Shown: positions 17,491 to 27,219, numbered from the stretch's first letter. The stretch: DNA of 64,000 bases from Paraburkholderia bannensis (GCF_014200455.1 NZ_JACHBW010000022.1:41032-105031), one strand, 5' to 3'. Notes: generated from the letters alone by a model not told the origin. Numbers and translations: made by a program.

Positions 17491-18627
17491 TCAGAAGCGC
17501 GTCAGCATGCCGACAGCGCCCATCACCTGGTTGCCCGTGGACGAAGCGCCGCCCGAGTTGTACATGTTGGCGACGTTCTTGTTGCCGGTCGCGTGCTGGT
17601 ACATCGCTTCCGCGTAGATTTCGGTACGCTTGGACAGCGAGTAACGCGTGATCGCGTTCACCTGGTTCCACTTCGGATCGGCGCCGTACGAGGTCGCGCC
17701 GTTCAGGTGGCCGTCGGTGTACGTGTACGACACGCCGGCCTTGAGCGCGGGCGTGATGTTGTACATGCCGTTGACTTCATAGTTGTCGAAACGCACCGAG
17801 CCGCTGCTCAGACCGAAGGCGCTGGTGCCCTGGTACTGGCTGTGCGAATAGACGAAGCCCACCACGGCCGGGCCGAATGCATAGTTGACGCCCGCAGCGG
17901 CGGTGCGCTGCACGTCGGACGTGAGGTTGCCCTTGACTTCGGCCTGATCGACTGCGCCCGCGGTGTTGGTGAACGTCGTGCCCGTCTTCGAGCCCGAACC
18001 GTTCGTCTGCAGGTAGCCGGCAGCGGCCGTCAACGGACCGTAGGTGTAGCTCGCGGCAGCGCTGTATGCGCGGCTCACGGCGAATCCGGTGCTGTTGCTG
18101 AACGCATACATGCCGCCAAACTTGAAGCCGTCGTAGTTGAGGCTCGTGTACTTGACCGAGTTGTTGAAGCGTACGCTGTGCTGAAGGTTGTCGTTGTCGT
18201 ACGGGTGCGCGAAGCCCGAGTCGCCGAAGGTGCCGGCGGTGGCGGACAGCGGCGAAACGAAGTCGACCACGTCGTCGTACTGACGGCCCAACGTGAGCGT
18301 ACCGAAGGCGTTGCTGCTCAGGCCGACATACGCCTGGCGGCCGAACATCCGGCTGTTCTGGCCGAGCTGGCCGTTGTTGACGCTAAAGCCGTTTTCAAGC
18401 AGGAAAATCGCCTTCAGGCCGCCGCCGAGATCTTCCGCGCCCTTCAGGCCGAAGCGGCTGCCGCTGATGTTGCCGCTCGCGAGCGCAACGCGGCCGCTGC
18501 CGCCAACGTTGTTCGTGTAGGCGATGCCGGCATCGACGAGACCGTACAGGGTGACCGAGCTTTGTGCGTGTGCGGATGCGGCGGCGAATGCGGTCAGGCA
18601 TGCAGCTGCGATCGAGATTTTTTTCAC
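17491..18627 (-). CDS. Outer-membrane porin (Gram-negative trimeric, Burkholderia type)
   Basis: General diffusion porin of 378 residues. The signal peptide MKKISIAAACLTAFAAASAHA is followed directly by QSSVTLYGLVDAGIAYTNN, the standard first strand. SRFGLKGAEDLGGGLKAIFLLENGF and FGRQAYVGLSSNAFGTLTLGRQYDDVVD are conserved porin segments, and the protein ends in a terminal aromatic (GMLTRF). A candidate -10 box TATACT lies about 45 bases upstream on the minus strand. The gene is monocistronic, closed by the terminator at 17291-17316. Confidence 0.95.
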   Translation of the reverse strand: MKKISIAAACLTAFAAASAHAQSSVTLYGLVDAGIAYTNNVGGSGRVALASGNISGSRFGLKGAEDLGGGLKAIFLLENGFSVNNGQLGQNSRMFGRQAYVGLSSNAFGTLTLGRQYDDVVDFVSPLSATAGTFGDSGFAHPYDNDNLQHSVRFNNSVKYTSLNYDGFKFGGMYAFSNSTGFAVSRAYSAAASYTYGPLTAAAGYLQTNGSGSKTGTTFTNTAGAVDQAEVKGNLTSDVQRTAAAGVNYAFGPAVVGFVYSHSQYQGTSAFGLSSGSVRFDNYEVNGMYNITPALKAGVSYTYTDGHLNGATSYGADPKWNQVNAITRYSLSKRTEIYAEAMYQHATGNKNVANMYNSGGASSTGNQVMGAVGMLTRF

Positions 18628-18671
18628 CGTGAGACTCCAGTTCTATAGGTACGCTGGGTTGAGACGACCGC

Positions 18672-18677
18672 GAGTAT
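18672..18677 (-). promoter_or_regulatory. Candidate -10 box of the porin promoter
   Basis: The minus strand reads TATACT here, about 45 bases before the porin ATG, within an AT-rich leader. The -35 region 17 bases further up is weak (T-rich), so an activator may assist. Called by eye only. Confidence 0.35.
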
Positions 18678-18904
18678 AGAAAAGGACTTTGACGAAAAAG
18701 TGTTACGGCGCGCACACGGTCTCTTCCTGAAAATGGAAGAATAGTTTCAAAAAACTGAAATAAATCGCGCAAAGGCAGATGTAATAAGGCTCGCGGAGCC
18801 TTTGGCCGTCGCGCCTGCTCGATGCGCCGCGAAGCAGCGCGATTTTCAGTCGCGTTTGAGCAACATCGCGGCGCGCAATAATCAGCGGAAATTTCGTCCA
18901 GGAA

Positions 18905-20488
18905 TCAGGACGCGATTGATTTCCCGCGGAAAATGCAGAAGCTCGCTACGCCCAGCAGACTCACCGCGATCGCGCCATAAAGCATGAGGCCACCGAAGCC
19001 ATGAATCAGCGCATTGCGGCTAATCGCCTCGAATTGTGCGGCGCTCATGGCGGCGGCATTCATGATCGCGGCGGCCTGCGCGGGCACCAGCTCACCCGCC
19101 GCAACACGGCTGGCCAGCGCATTCCAGGAAACGTCTGCGGAATGTGCGCCCAGCGCCGCCTGCAATTTCAGCGAAACGCCTTCCACCAGTAAAAAGCCCA
19201 TCAACGCAATATTGATTGCAAGCGTGATCATGCGCGCGCTCATGTCGATGCCCGATGCCATGCCGGCGCGGTCGGCGCTAACGGAACCGGTTGTGGTGTT
19301 CGTCACCGGCGTATTGGTTAAACCCAGCCCCGCACCGGCCAGCAGGCAACCCGGCAGCACGGCCAGGGCACCCGCATGGCCCGTGCGGCTGCCGACCCAC
19401 ATCAGAAAGAAGCCCACGCCGATGGTGAGCAAGCCCGCCGGAATCAGCATCGCGGGGCGGTAACGCAGCGCGAGCCGCTCGCCGATCGGCGGAAACACGA
19501 GCGTGGGCAACGTATAGGCGAGCAGCGAAAGTCCCGCAGCAACTGGCCCTTCGCCGAGCGCACGCTGGAAATAAATCGGCAGATAGATGATGAAGGCCCA
19601 GAAGCTGAAGTTCATGCCCACCGATCCCAGCAGCGCGCCCGAGAAATTGCGCACCCTGAACACGGAGAAGTCGAACATGGGGTGCGCGATGTGCGTTTCC
19701 ACCGTGTAGAACAGCGCAAGGCTCAAGGCGCTCGCCGCTAGAACGGCGAGACCGGATGCGCGGGTGAAGCCGCCATCCGCGCCTTGCGTGATGAACCAGA
19801 CGAAGCCCAGGATCGCCGCCGAGAGCGTGGCCATGCCCCACCCGTCGAGCCTGCGCGCCTGCGGGTCGCGCGATTCCTGCACGCCGATCACGGCGAGCGC
19901 GAGCGTCGCCGCGGCGAGGCCGACGTGAATCCAGAACACCCATTGCCAGTTGGCGAGCGCGATGATTGCACCGCCCACCAGCGGCCCGAAGCCCAGCCCA
20001 ATACCCAGAACGATGCCCCAGGCGCTGAATGCCCGCGCACGCTGCGCACCTTCGGGAAACTGATGCGACAGTACGGCGACGAGGCAAATCAGCATCGCGC
20101 CACCGCTCGCGCCTTGCAACACGCGGCTCGCGATCAGCACGGCGGAATTCCACGCCAGACCGCACAGCAAAGAGGCCACGCCAAACAACAGAATCGCGCC
20201 GATGAAGATACGCTTGCGGCCAAAGCGGTCGGCAAGCGTGCCGGTTGCCATCAGCACGGTGGTGCAGGCGATGGTGTAGGCGTTCATGATCCATTGAATC
20301 TGTTTGAAATCTCCGTGCAGCACGACTTCGAGTGTCGGCAGAATCACGGGGACGCTGGAGATTTCCAGCGCGAACATCATCGCCGCCAGACAGACCGCGA
20401 TCAGGGCGATGGTATTTCGTTGCGGACGCAACGGTATGGCTACGGCGGCGACCTGAACTGCGTCGCGCTCGATTTCACTGGCCTGCAT
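18905..20488 (-). CDS. MFS transporter, DHA2/EmrB-like 14-TM exporter
   Basis: Drug/H+ antiporter-type exporter of 527 residues. MMFALEISSVPVILPTLEVVL is the first-helix DHA2 pattern, GTLADRFGRKRIFIGAILLFG is motif A, and RVLQGASGGAMLICLVAVLSHQ covers the motif C region. About 14 hydrophobic segments are visible. It is divergently arranged with a LysR gene (20657-21565), sharing a 168 bp promoter region, the usual layout for a regulator and its efflux target. The substrate is unknown. Confidence 0.88.
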   Translation of the reverse strand: MQASEIERDAVQVAAVAIPLRPQRNTIALIAVCLAAMMFALEISSVPVILPTLEVVLHGDFKQIQWIMNAYTIACTTVLMATGTLADRFGRKRIFIGAILLFGVASLLCGLAWNSAVLIASRVLQGASGGAMLICLVAVLSHQFPEGAQRARAFSAWGIVLGIGLGFGPLVGGAIIALANWQWVFWIHVGLAAATLALAVIGVQESRDPQARRLDGWGMATLSAAILGFVWFITQGADGGFTRASGLAVLAASALSLALFYTVETHIAHPMFDFSVFRVRNFSGALLGSVGMNFSFWAFIIYLPIYFQRALGEGPVAAGLSLLAYTLPTLVFPPIGERLALRYRPAMLIPAGLLTIGVGFFLMWVGSRTGHAGALAVLPGCLLAGAGLGLTNTPVTNTTTGSVSADRAGMASGIDMSARMITLAINIALMGFLLVEGVSLKLQAALGAHSADVSWNALASRVAAGELVPAQAAAIMNAAAMSAAQFEAISRNALIHGFGGLMLYGAIAVSLLGVASFCIFRGKSIAS

Positions 20489-20582
20489 GAGCGACTCCCG
20501 AAAGTGGAGGTGATGCCGCTGCGCTGGTGCGCGGTGTGATGAGCCGTGCCTGACATCAGCGGAGTTTCCGGAGCAGTTTAGA

Positions 20583-20595
20583 GGAATATAATTCC
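20583..20595. promoter_or_regulatory. Palindrome with embedded TATAAT between lysR and its divergent MFS gene
   Basis: GGAAT-ATA-ATTCC is a perfect inverted repeat that contains TATAAT (20587-20592) pointing toward the LysR gene, 65 bases before its start. Such a site could let LysR repress itself while controlling the exporter. Assignment is by position and symmetry. Confidence 0.4.
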
Positions 20596-20656
20596 CTTAT
20601 TGACGCGTCTGGTTCCCACGATAGATTCCGTTGAGGAACCAATAACCGGGCAGGCT

Positions 20657-21565
20657 ATGAAAGACAATCTCGACGGAGTGGCCACTTTCGTTCAGGTGGT
20701 GGAGGCAGGCAGCTTCGCGCTGGCGGCCGAGCGCATGAACCTCACCCGCTCGGCGGTCGGCAAGGCCATCAGCCGGCTGGAGGCGCGGCTTGGCGTGCGG
20801 CTTCTTCATCGCAGCACGCGTAGTCAGTCGCTCACGACAGAAGGGCAGTCGTATTACGAGGGCTGCGTGCGGGCGCTGGCCGAACTCGACAACGCCGAGG
20901 CCGCGCTCGACCACAGCGGCATCGAGCCCAGCGGCCGCCTGCGCGTGAGCGTGCCGGAGGCTTTCGGGCATCTGTGCGTCGCGCCTGTGTTGCTCGATCT
21001 CGCGCGGCACTATCCCAAACTGCAGATCGACCTGTCTTTCACGGACCGCGTGGTCGATCTCGTGGAGGAGGGCATCGATCTGGCCGTACGGATCGGCGAG
21101 TTGCGTGACAGCGCCACGCTGGCGGCGCGGCGTCTGGGTACGCAACATGTGGCGATCGGCGCGTCGCCCGCGTATCTCGCGCAGCATGGCACGCCACGGC
21201 GTCTCGACGATCTTGCCGATCACGTCGGCATTGCCTATTCGTGCGGCGGCAACGTGGCGCCTTGGTGGGGCGCATCCGGTGCCGCGAAGCCCACGCCCAC
21301 GGTGCAGGTGCGCTCGCAGATCAGCATGGACGATATCCAGGCGATTGCGGCCGCAGCGATCGACGGCTACGGGCTTGCGTGGCTGCCGTGCTGGCTGCTC
21401 ACGCGTTTCGTGCAAAGCGGGGCGCTCGCGCCGGTGCTGGGCAGTTACCGCGTGCGTTCTCAGGAGATTTACGCGGTCTGGCCGAAGGAGCGTCATTTGC
21501 GCGCCAAGACGCGCGTGGCCATCGACGCCTTGAAGGCGCGCATTCCGGCGATGATCGGCGAGTAG
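20657..21565 (+). CDS. LysR family transcriptional regulator
   Basis: 302 residues. The N-terminal winged helix is MKDNLDGVATFVQVVEAGSFALAAERMNLTRSAVGKAISRLEARLG with RLLHRSTRSQSLT after it, of the CrgA/AaeR-like branch. The effector domain spans about 90-295 (GRLRVSVPEAFG, DLAVRIGEL). The start at 20657 follows GGGCAGG; the upstream extension to 20600 lies in the promoter region. It probably controls the divergent DHA2 exporter. Confidence 0.9.
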   Translation: MKDNLDGVATFVQVVEAGSFALAAERMNLTRSAVGKAISRLEARLGVRLLHRSTRSQSLTTEGQSYYEGCVRALAELDNAEAALDHSGIEPSGRLRVSVPEAFGHLCVAPVLLDLARHYPKLQIDLSFTDRVVDLVEEGIDLAVRIGELRDSATLAARRLGTQHVAIGASPAYLAQHGTPRRLDDLADHVGIAYSCGGNVAPWWGASGAAKPTPTVQVRSQISMDDIQAIAAAAIDGYGLAWLPCWLLTRFVQSGALAPVLGSYRVRSQEIYAVWPKERHLRAKTRVAIDALKARIPAMIGE

Positions 21566-21691
21566 AGAAAGTAGCGAGAGTGGCGAGAGCAAGCGCACTT
21601 CACCCGGCATCGGATCGTGACGTTCGGGATTCCAGATCAATAAGGCCGTCACCACCCTGAGCATCGATGTAGCAGTCTAGCGCGGCGTGTA

Positions 21692-23374
21692 TCACGGCGT
21701 CGCGCATTCAAAGCTGCTCGCGCGATTGATATTGCCCTTGCCGGTATAGCGTGGAAACGCGGGATAACGGCACAGCGGACGCGTGCGCCCGTTGCTTGCC
21801 TGTGCGATATCGGTGGCGATCAGCGTTTGCGGCGCGATGCCACGCGAGACCCAGCCGTCAAGCGCACCCAGCAGATCCGCCGACGGAATGAACACGCCAT
21901 TGCCGTGCTGAAAACCCGGCACCATGTAAAGGCGCATGAAATCGTCGACGCGTTCTTCGCCATAGCGCGCGATCAGGCCGTTGTAATAGGCGATGGTCTG
22001 GTTCGGGCTAATGACCTCGTCGGCGAGACCTTGCAGCGTGATGAGCTTGCCGCCGCGCGCGAGATAGCGCGAGATGTCCGGGTTCATCGCGCCGATGGTG
22101 GCCGACAGCACATAGAGACGCTGTTGATAGCGCCCCGGACGCGTCACGTCGAAGCCGATCGCATCGAAGGTCGGGTCGTGCGTGACGAAGTATTTGATGT
22201 ACGCATCGCCTTGTGCGAACAGATAGCCATTGCCGAAGAAGGCGGGTTGCGGCAGACGCTCCGGCGAATGCGCAAGGCCGAGCATGCTCGTGAAGCGCAC
22301 GCCCTGGAATACGTTGTAGCCGCGATAGCGCTCCGCATTCCACGCGAGCGCATAGGGCAGGTGCATGCCGTCGCGCAAGCGTTCGAGGGTGGCCAGTTGC
22401 GCGGGCGTGAGGCATTCGTCGGCAACCGCCACGGCACCCGCTTCGTGCGTCGGGCAGCGCAGCGATTCGATGATCTGCGCTTCCTTCGCGCGGCAGCCTT
22501 CGACGTCGCTGATGATGCCGTCGGCCGCGCCGTCGAGCGTATCGCAGGCCTGCATGGCGTGCGCGTAGACGAATTCCAGCAACTGCGGCGACAGATAGCC
22601 ACCGGGCGTGCGGTATTCGCTCTGGCCCACCATCACGCCCAACAGCCGCACGCCGGAGAAGTTCAGCGCGGGCGCGTTGGCGATCACGCCGTCGTAATCG
22701 TCGGGGTAGCGCTGGATCACGGTGTAGCCTTCGCGTCCGCCGGTCGAGCCGCCCGCGAAATACATGTGCTCGGGCGTGCGGCCATAGCGCTGCTCGATCA
22801 GCGCGAGCGCCGCGTCGTGCACTTTCTTCAGATGCAGATAGCCGAAGTTGGTCACGGCCTCGTCGAGCAGGCCAAAATTCGCCTGCGAGGAGTCGCCGCG
22901 ATGGCCCGAGTCATCGCCGAAGGTGGCATAGCCACGCGCGAGCGGGGCGCGGTCGGGCGAGAAGGGCGTCGGCCCGGTGCCGGTGATGACGACGCCGTTA
23001 TAGCCGCCGCCGCCAAACTGCACTGCGCGGCCGTTCCAGCGGCTCGGCAGATTCAGCTCGAAATGGATATCCGGCGTGCCGGAAGTCTGCGCGCGGATCA
23101 CGCCGGTCAGGCGGCAGAAGTCGCCGTCCTGGTTGCCGACGGCGGTCGCGGCGATCATCACGGCGCTTTGTACCAGCGCCCCGCCAGTGGGCGCGTCGAT
23201 GCTGGCGGGAGGCAGCAGCACGCCGGCGAGATCGGCGCAATGGAGCGGCAGCGCGGTGGTGCGCTGCGCGAGCGCAGGCAAGCTTGCGGCGAAGCCACCC
23301 AGCAAGGCGAGCAGGACTGCCGCGCGATGGCCTGCTTTCCTGCGTACCGGATTCTGCGCGCCGCCCCCGCTCAT
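21692..23374 (-). CDS. Tannase/feruloyl esterase family hydrolase
   Basis: Exported serine esterase of about 560 residues cleaving aromatic or acyl esters. The signal peptide is RKAGHRAAVLLALLGGFAASLPALAQ. The nucleophile lies in AGGSTGGREGY. C-terminal elements include LQGLADEVISPNQT (acid) and PGFQHGNGVF (histidine). Cysteines in LHCADLAG, FCRLTGVI, QACDTLDG and RCPTHEAG fit the family's conserved disulfides. The start ATG at 23372-23374 overlaps the stop of the upstream acyltransferase by the 4-base ATGA, so translation is coupled. A longer reading to 23851 only overlaps that gene and is rejected. Confidence 0.85.
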   Translation of the reverse strand: MSGGGAQNPVRRKAGHRAAVLLALLGGFAASLPALAQRTTALPLHCADLAGVLLPPASIDAPTGGALVQSAVMIAATAVGNQDGDFCRLTGVIRAQTSGTPDIHFELNLPSRWNGRAVQFGGGGYNGVVITGTGPTPFSPDRAPLARGYATFGDDSGHRGDSSQANFGLLDEAVTNFGYLHLKKVHDAALALIEQRYGRTPEHMYFAGGSTGGREGYTVIQRYPDDYDGVIANAPALNFSGVRLLGVMVGQSEYRTPGGYLSPQLLEFVYAHAMQACDTLDGAADGIISDVEGCRAKEAQIIESLRCPTHEAGAVAVADECLTPAQLATLERLRDGMHLPYALAWNAERYRGYNVFQGVRFTSMLGLAHSPERLPQPAFFGNGYLFAQGDAYIKYFVTHDPTFDAIGFDVTRPGRYQQRLYVLSATIGAMNPDISRYLARGGKLITLQGLADEVISPNQTIAYYNGLIARYGEERVDDFMRLYMVPGFQHGNGVFIPSADLLGALDGWVSRGIAPQTLIATDIAQASNGRTRPLCRYPAFPRYTGKGNINRASSFECATP

Positions 23375-24480
23375 CCGCACCCAGCGCCGTTCACGGCGGC
23401 GCGCGCTTTTTGCCGGCCGGCCACGCCGCGCCAGGCGCGCGCAAGCATCAGCATGGCGCCGATCGCCACGGCATCGCCGGCCAGCGCAGCGCCGAAGGCA
23501 GCCGCGCCGTGCAGCGCATGCGGCGTAGCGGTATCGACGACGACCGAAATCAGCGTCCCGCCCACGAAGCACACGAGCCCCGTGCGGCCCACGGCCACCA
23601 CGGACGGCAAGCGCGCGGCCAGACGCGCGACGGTGCCGCGATGCACGAAATACGCGGCAACCATCGCAATGGCGATGAAGTTGACGACGCGCGCGAAGGC
23701 CAGATGCTGTTTCATGGCTCCAGGCAAAGGTTGATTCAGGACGAACAGTTTTACCGCGGCGAATACCGCCACCGCCGCGAAAGCGAAGCGCACCAGCCAG
23801 CGCGCGGCTTCCGAAGCCTTGAAATCGGCGGGAAGCGGATGCAGGCGGCACAGCATACCGAACACGAACATCAATTGCCAGGCGAACGGATTGAACGACC
23901 AGTCGGCCACGTGGTTCGCGCTAAAGAGCGCGGCGAGCTGCGGCGCGACGACCCACATCAGCAGACTGACGGCCAGCGTCGGCAAGGGCGCGCGACGCGC
24001 GAGCGGCACGGCGCCAGGGACGCATAACGCAAATATGACATACATCGGCAAGACGCTGGACAGATAGGGCTGGCGCGTGAGCACGAGGATATGCAGCGTC
24101 TCGCGGACTGGATGCAGCGCAAACGGCGCCCAGCCGCTGAGGTCGGCGGCGAGCGGATTCAGATGGAGCGCAGCAAGCAACGCGCCCGAGAGCAACGTGA
24201 GCACGGCGGTCAGCAGATACGCGCGGTAGATTTCCCAGCTGCGCCGTAAAAAGCGCTGCTTCGCGGCACCGGTGCCGCGATGCGCGTGCACGGCCATATA
24301 TGCGGCCGCCGATGCGTAGCCGCCGAGAAACACAAACACCTCGGCGGAATCGCACAGCGCGTACGCGTGCAGCATCAGATGCGAAAGCGCACTGCCGGGA
24401 ATGTGATCGAGCACGATCACGATCAGCACGATACCGCGGAAAAAATCGACTTCGATGGAACGCCCCTGACGCGCTTGCAT
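23371..24480 (-). CDS. OpgC-family membrane acyltransferase
   Basis: Integral membrane protein of 369 residues with about 10 helices. The N-terminus SIEVDFFRGIVLIVIVLDHIPGSALSHLMLHAYALCDSAEVFVFLGGYASA follows the OpgC pattern (LDFFRG...DHIPGN...SDAAE.FVFLSG). OpgC proteins transfer succinyl or similar acyl groups to periplasmic glucans. No opgG/opgH genes are nearby, so the acceptor here is open. GAGGGA precedes the ATG. Translational coupling to the tannase-family esterase downstream suggests the pair handles one acylated product. Confidence 0.82.
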   Translation of the reverse strand: MQARQGRSIEVDFFRGIVLIVIVLDHIPGSALSHLMLHAYALCDSAEVFVFLGGYASAAAYMAVHAHRGTGAAKQRFLRRSWEIYRAYLLTAVLTLLSGALLAALHLNPLAADLSGWAPFALHPVRETLHILVLTRQPYLSSVLPMYVIFALCVPGAVPLARRAPLPTLAVSLLMWVVAPQLAALFSANHVADWSFNPFAWQLMFVFGMLCRLHPLPADFKASEAARWLVRFAFAAVAVFAAVKLFVLNQPLPGAMKQHLAFARVVNFIAIAMVAAYFVHRGTVARLAARLPSVVAVGRTGLVCFVGGTLISVVVDTATPHALHGAAAFGAALAGDAVAIGAMLMLARAWRGVAGRQKARAAVNGAGCG

Positions 24481-25128
24481 GTGTCCCTCGCCGGCCTCCG
24501 GATCGCGTGGCGAATGAAGCGCGATCGTTCGATGAAAGGTATCGAGGGCAACCTGTCACGTTGCCGCCCATGTCGCTACGAGCGAATCGAAGCAGCAACG
24601 TTCCCGGCGAAATGCGCGTGCAAGGCATACGAAAGCGTAGATGACGGGCCCGCCATGTCGAAGCCAGCGGCGCGCCAGTTTCGCACCCGGATGTTGAGCC
24701 GGGCAGCGTCAGGCAGCGTCAGGCTAGCGTTCAAGCGCCTCGCCGGATGAGCGCTTTGCGCTCGATGCGCTGTATTCGTCGCGGCGGCATGCTTCGGCGA
24801 AGGGTGCGTGCATGTCTGGCGTTCATTGTCAAGGTGACGGGGGCGCAGGCGAGGGATGTGGCGTGATATTGAGGCCAGCAGGCGCGGTTGCGGCCACGGA
24901 TCGTCGAAATGAAACGTTTGCGCGCCCACAACTGCTTTTTAACCATTGCGCGCCCTGCTATGGCGCATATATTCTGAGCGGGCATCTCGCGAAACCGATC
25001 AGATACTCGAAAAAAATGAAAACTGAGCAAGCTGGCGCCTGCGCAAGGACGGCGCGCAACTCTGGGCGCATGTCTTCACCGATCATGGCGACGGCGGCAA
25101 TGGCGAACTGCTCAGGTTCTTCAAGTCA
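24481..25128. other. Intergenic stretch with a PAS/PAC relic at its right end
   Basis: Divergent promoter space between the acyltransferase and the GGDEF-EAL gene. I see no convincing gene in 24481-25023; the small open frames lack family features. From 25027 to 25128 the + strand reads WRLRKDGAQLWAHVFTDHGD..LLRFFKSM in frame with the next gene, a degenerate PAC motif, directly after a TGA at 25024-25026 and with no ATG or GTG of its own. Confidence 0.55.
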
Positions 25129-27219
25129 ATGAGCGATCGTAACGAGGAGCGCCCGCTGGACAGGCAGGCGCGCGACCATGAGCGCAGCCTCAGATTGCTG
25201 GTGGAAGGCGTCACCGACTACGCGATCTACATGCTCGACACGAACGGCGTCGTCTCGAACTGGAACGCCGGGGCGCAACGGGCCAAAGGCTACCGGGCGG
25301 CCGAAATCGTCGGCAAGCATTTCGCCTGCTTTTACGAACCCGCGGATCGCGATCGCGGTTTGCCGCAACACGGACTCGAAACGGCGCGTCGAACCGGCAG
25401 GTTCGAGGCCGAGGGCTGGCGTGTTCGCAAGGATGGACGCCGGTTCTGGGCCCATGTGGTGATTCAGCCGATCTATGACGACGCGGGCGTCCTGTTCGGC
25501 TTCGCCAAAATTACGCGCGATTGCAGCGAACAGCGCAAGATCTCGCTTGCGCTGGAGGAGACTACGCGCAATCTGGATCTCGCGCTCGACAACATGTCGC
25601 ATGGATTATGTCTGTTCAATCGCCGCGGACGGCTCGTGCTGGCCAACCGCCAGTTCTCCCGCATCCTGTCGCTGCCTGACGATGCCTTGTTCAAAGGGAT
25701 CCGGCTGGGCGCGCTGCTACGGCGCATCGGCGAGCGTGCCGGCATGGCGCAGGAGCAAACGGCCGCGTGGGTCAGAACGGTGCGCACGCAACTGGTTCAC
25801 CGGTTTGAGGCGGATCAGCAACAGGCGGCGATCGAGGTTGCCTGTCTGGGGCGCAGCATCTCGGTCGTGACGCGCCTGCTTTCGCATGGCGGCTGGGTGT
25901 CGACGATCGAAGACATGACCGAGCGGCGCATCGCGGAAGAACGCATCACATATCTCGCCCATCACGATCACCTGACCGAGCTGCCCAATCGTCTGCGCTT
26001 CCAGGAACGCTTGTCCGAACTGGCGGCAAACGCATCGGCCGAGCGGCCGTTTGCCCTGCTGTTTCTCGATCTGGATCGATTCAAGTCCGTCAACGACACG
26101 CTCGGTCATCATGTCGGCGATGAACTGCTCAAGGCGGTGGCGCGACGACTGCGCGGCATCGTGCGCGCGAGCGATCAGCTGGCGCGTTTGAGCGGCGATG
26201 AGTTCGCGATTCTGCAGGTACCGTTCCGAAGCGTGAATGACGCGGCGGAACTCGCGCAGCGATGCATCGAGAAACTCTCCGAGCCGTTCGAAATCGCGAG
26301 CAATGAAATTAGCGTCGGCGCGAGCGTCGGCATCGTCATTCACGCCCGCGCGGGGATCGATGCGGGGACGGTTCTCCAGCGGGCGGACCTGGCGCTCTAT
26401 GCGGCCAAACGCGACGGCCGCAACTGCTTTCGCCTGTACGAGAGCGGCATGAACAATCCGATTCGACTGCGCAACGAACTCGAAGACGATTTGCGGCGCG
26501 CCCTGCGCGCCAATCAACTGGAATTGCATTATCAGCCGATCGTCGACGCGCATAGCGGATTCACCACCGCATGCGAGGCACTACTTCGTTGGCATCACCC
26601 GAAGCGTGGCCCCATCTCTCCCGCCGAATTCATCCCGGTTGCGGAGGAGCGAGGCCTGATGCCGGAGCTCGGTGCGTGGGTGCTGGAGAAAGCGTGCCGG
26701 GACGCGGTGCTCTGGCCGTCGCATATTCGCCTGAGCGTGAACGTTTCGCCGGCCCAACTGATTCACGCGGACTTTACGCAGATCGTGGCGAAAGCGCTCA
26801 AGAAAGCGGCGCTGGCGGCCCATCGGCTGGAAATAGAAATCACGGAAACCGTTCTGCTTGAATCGTCCGGCACGTCGTCGCGCATCCTGAACGAAATTCG
26901 CGCGATGGGCGTGGGTGTCGCGATGGACGATTTCGGCAAGGGCTACTCGTCATTGGGCTTGCTGCAGAGCGTCCCTTTTACACGGGTGAAAATCGATCGC
27001 GGTTTCGTGAATGGATTGGGCAACAATCCAAAATCGGCGGCCATCATCCATGCAATTACCGAACTATGCCGAAGTCTCGATCTGCCGATTACCGCCGAAG
27101 GCGTCGAAACCGGACATCAACGGCAGGCATTGCTCGACGAACGCTGTCACGAACTGCAAGGCTTCTTCTTTGCGAGGCCGGCACCGGCCATGGCGCTTGA
27201 GCGCTATCTGAACGCGTAG
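25129..27219 (+). CDS. PAS-GGDEF-EAL protein (bifunctional c-di-GMP enzyme)
   Basis: Cyclic-di-GMP turnover protein of 696 residues, no membrane segment. A PAS/PAC unit (about 20-140: GVTDYAIYMLDTNGVVSNWN, GWRVRKDGRRFWAHV) is followed by a second PAS-like segment (about 150-265) and a GGDEF domain whose motif is SGDEF. An RASD inhibitory site lies exactly five residues before it. The EAL domain (about 440-690) has EALLRW, SVNVSPAQL, EITETVLLE and DDFGKGYSSL, so the phosphodiesterase residues look intact. The ATG at 25129 has only a weak ribosome site and the frame is open upstream to 25027, so the start is uncertain. Confidence 0.88.
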   Translation: MSDRNEERPLDRQARDHERSLRLLVEGVTDYAIYMLDTNGVVSNWNAGAQRAKGYRAAEIVGKHFACFYEPADRDRGLPQHGLETARRTGRFEAEGWRVRKDGRRFWAHVVIQPIYDDAGVLFGFAKITRDCSEQRKISLALEETTRNLDLALDNMSHGLCLFNRRGRLVLANRQFSRILSLPDDALFKGIRLGALLRRIGERAGMAQEQTAAWVRTVRTQLVHRFEADQQQAAIEVACLGRSISVVTRLLSHGGWVSTIEDMTERRIAEERITYLAHHDHLTELPNRLRFQERLSELAANASAERPFALLFLDLDRFKSVNDTLGHHVGDELLKAVARRLRGIVRASDQLARLSGDEFAILQVPFRSVNDAAELAQRCIEKLSEPFEIASNEISVGASVGIVIHARAGIDAGTVLQRADLALYAAKRDGRNCFRLYESGMNNPIRLRNELEDDLRRALRANQLELHYQPIVDAHSGFTTACEALLRWHHPKRGPISPAEFIPVAEERGLMPELGAWVLEKACRDAVLWPSHIRLSVNVSPAQLIHADFTQIVAKALKKAALAAHRLEIEITETVLLESSGTSSRILNEIRAMGVGVAMDDFGKGYSSLGLLQSVPFTRVKIDRGFVNGLGNNPKSAAIIHAITELCRSLDLPITAEGVETGHQRQALLDERCHELQGFFFARPAPAMALERYLNA

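Noticed and set aside
21692..23851. Longer reading of the tannase-family gene starting at 23851
   Set aside because: The extra N-terminus overlaps the acyltransferase gene; the ATGA overlap start at 23374 gives a clean signal peptide.
24731..25030. Small minus-strand frame before the GGDEF-EAL gene
   Set aside because: No family features, odd composition, and no ribosome site seen.
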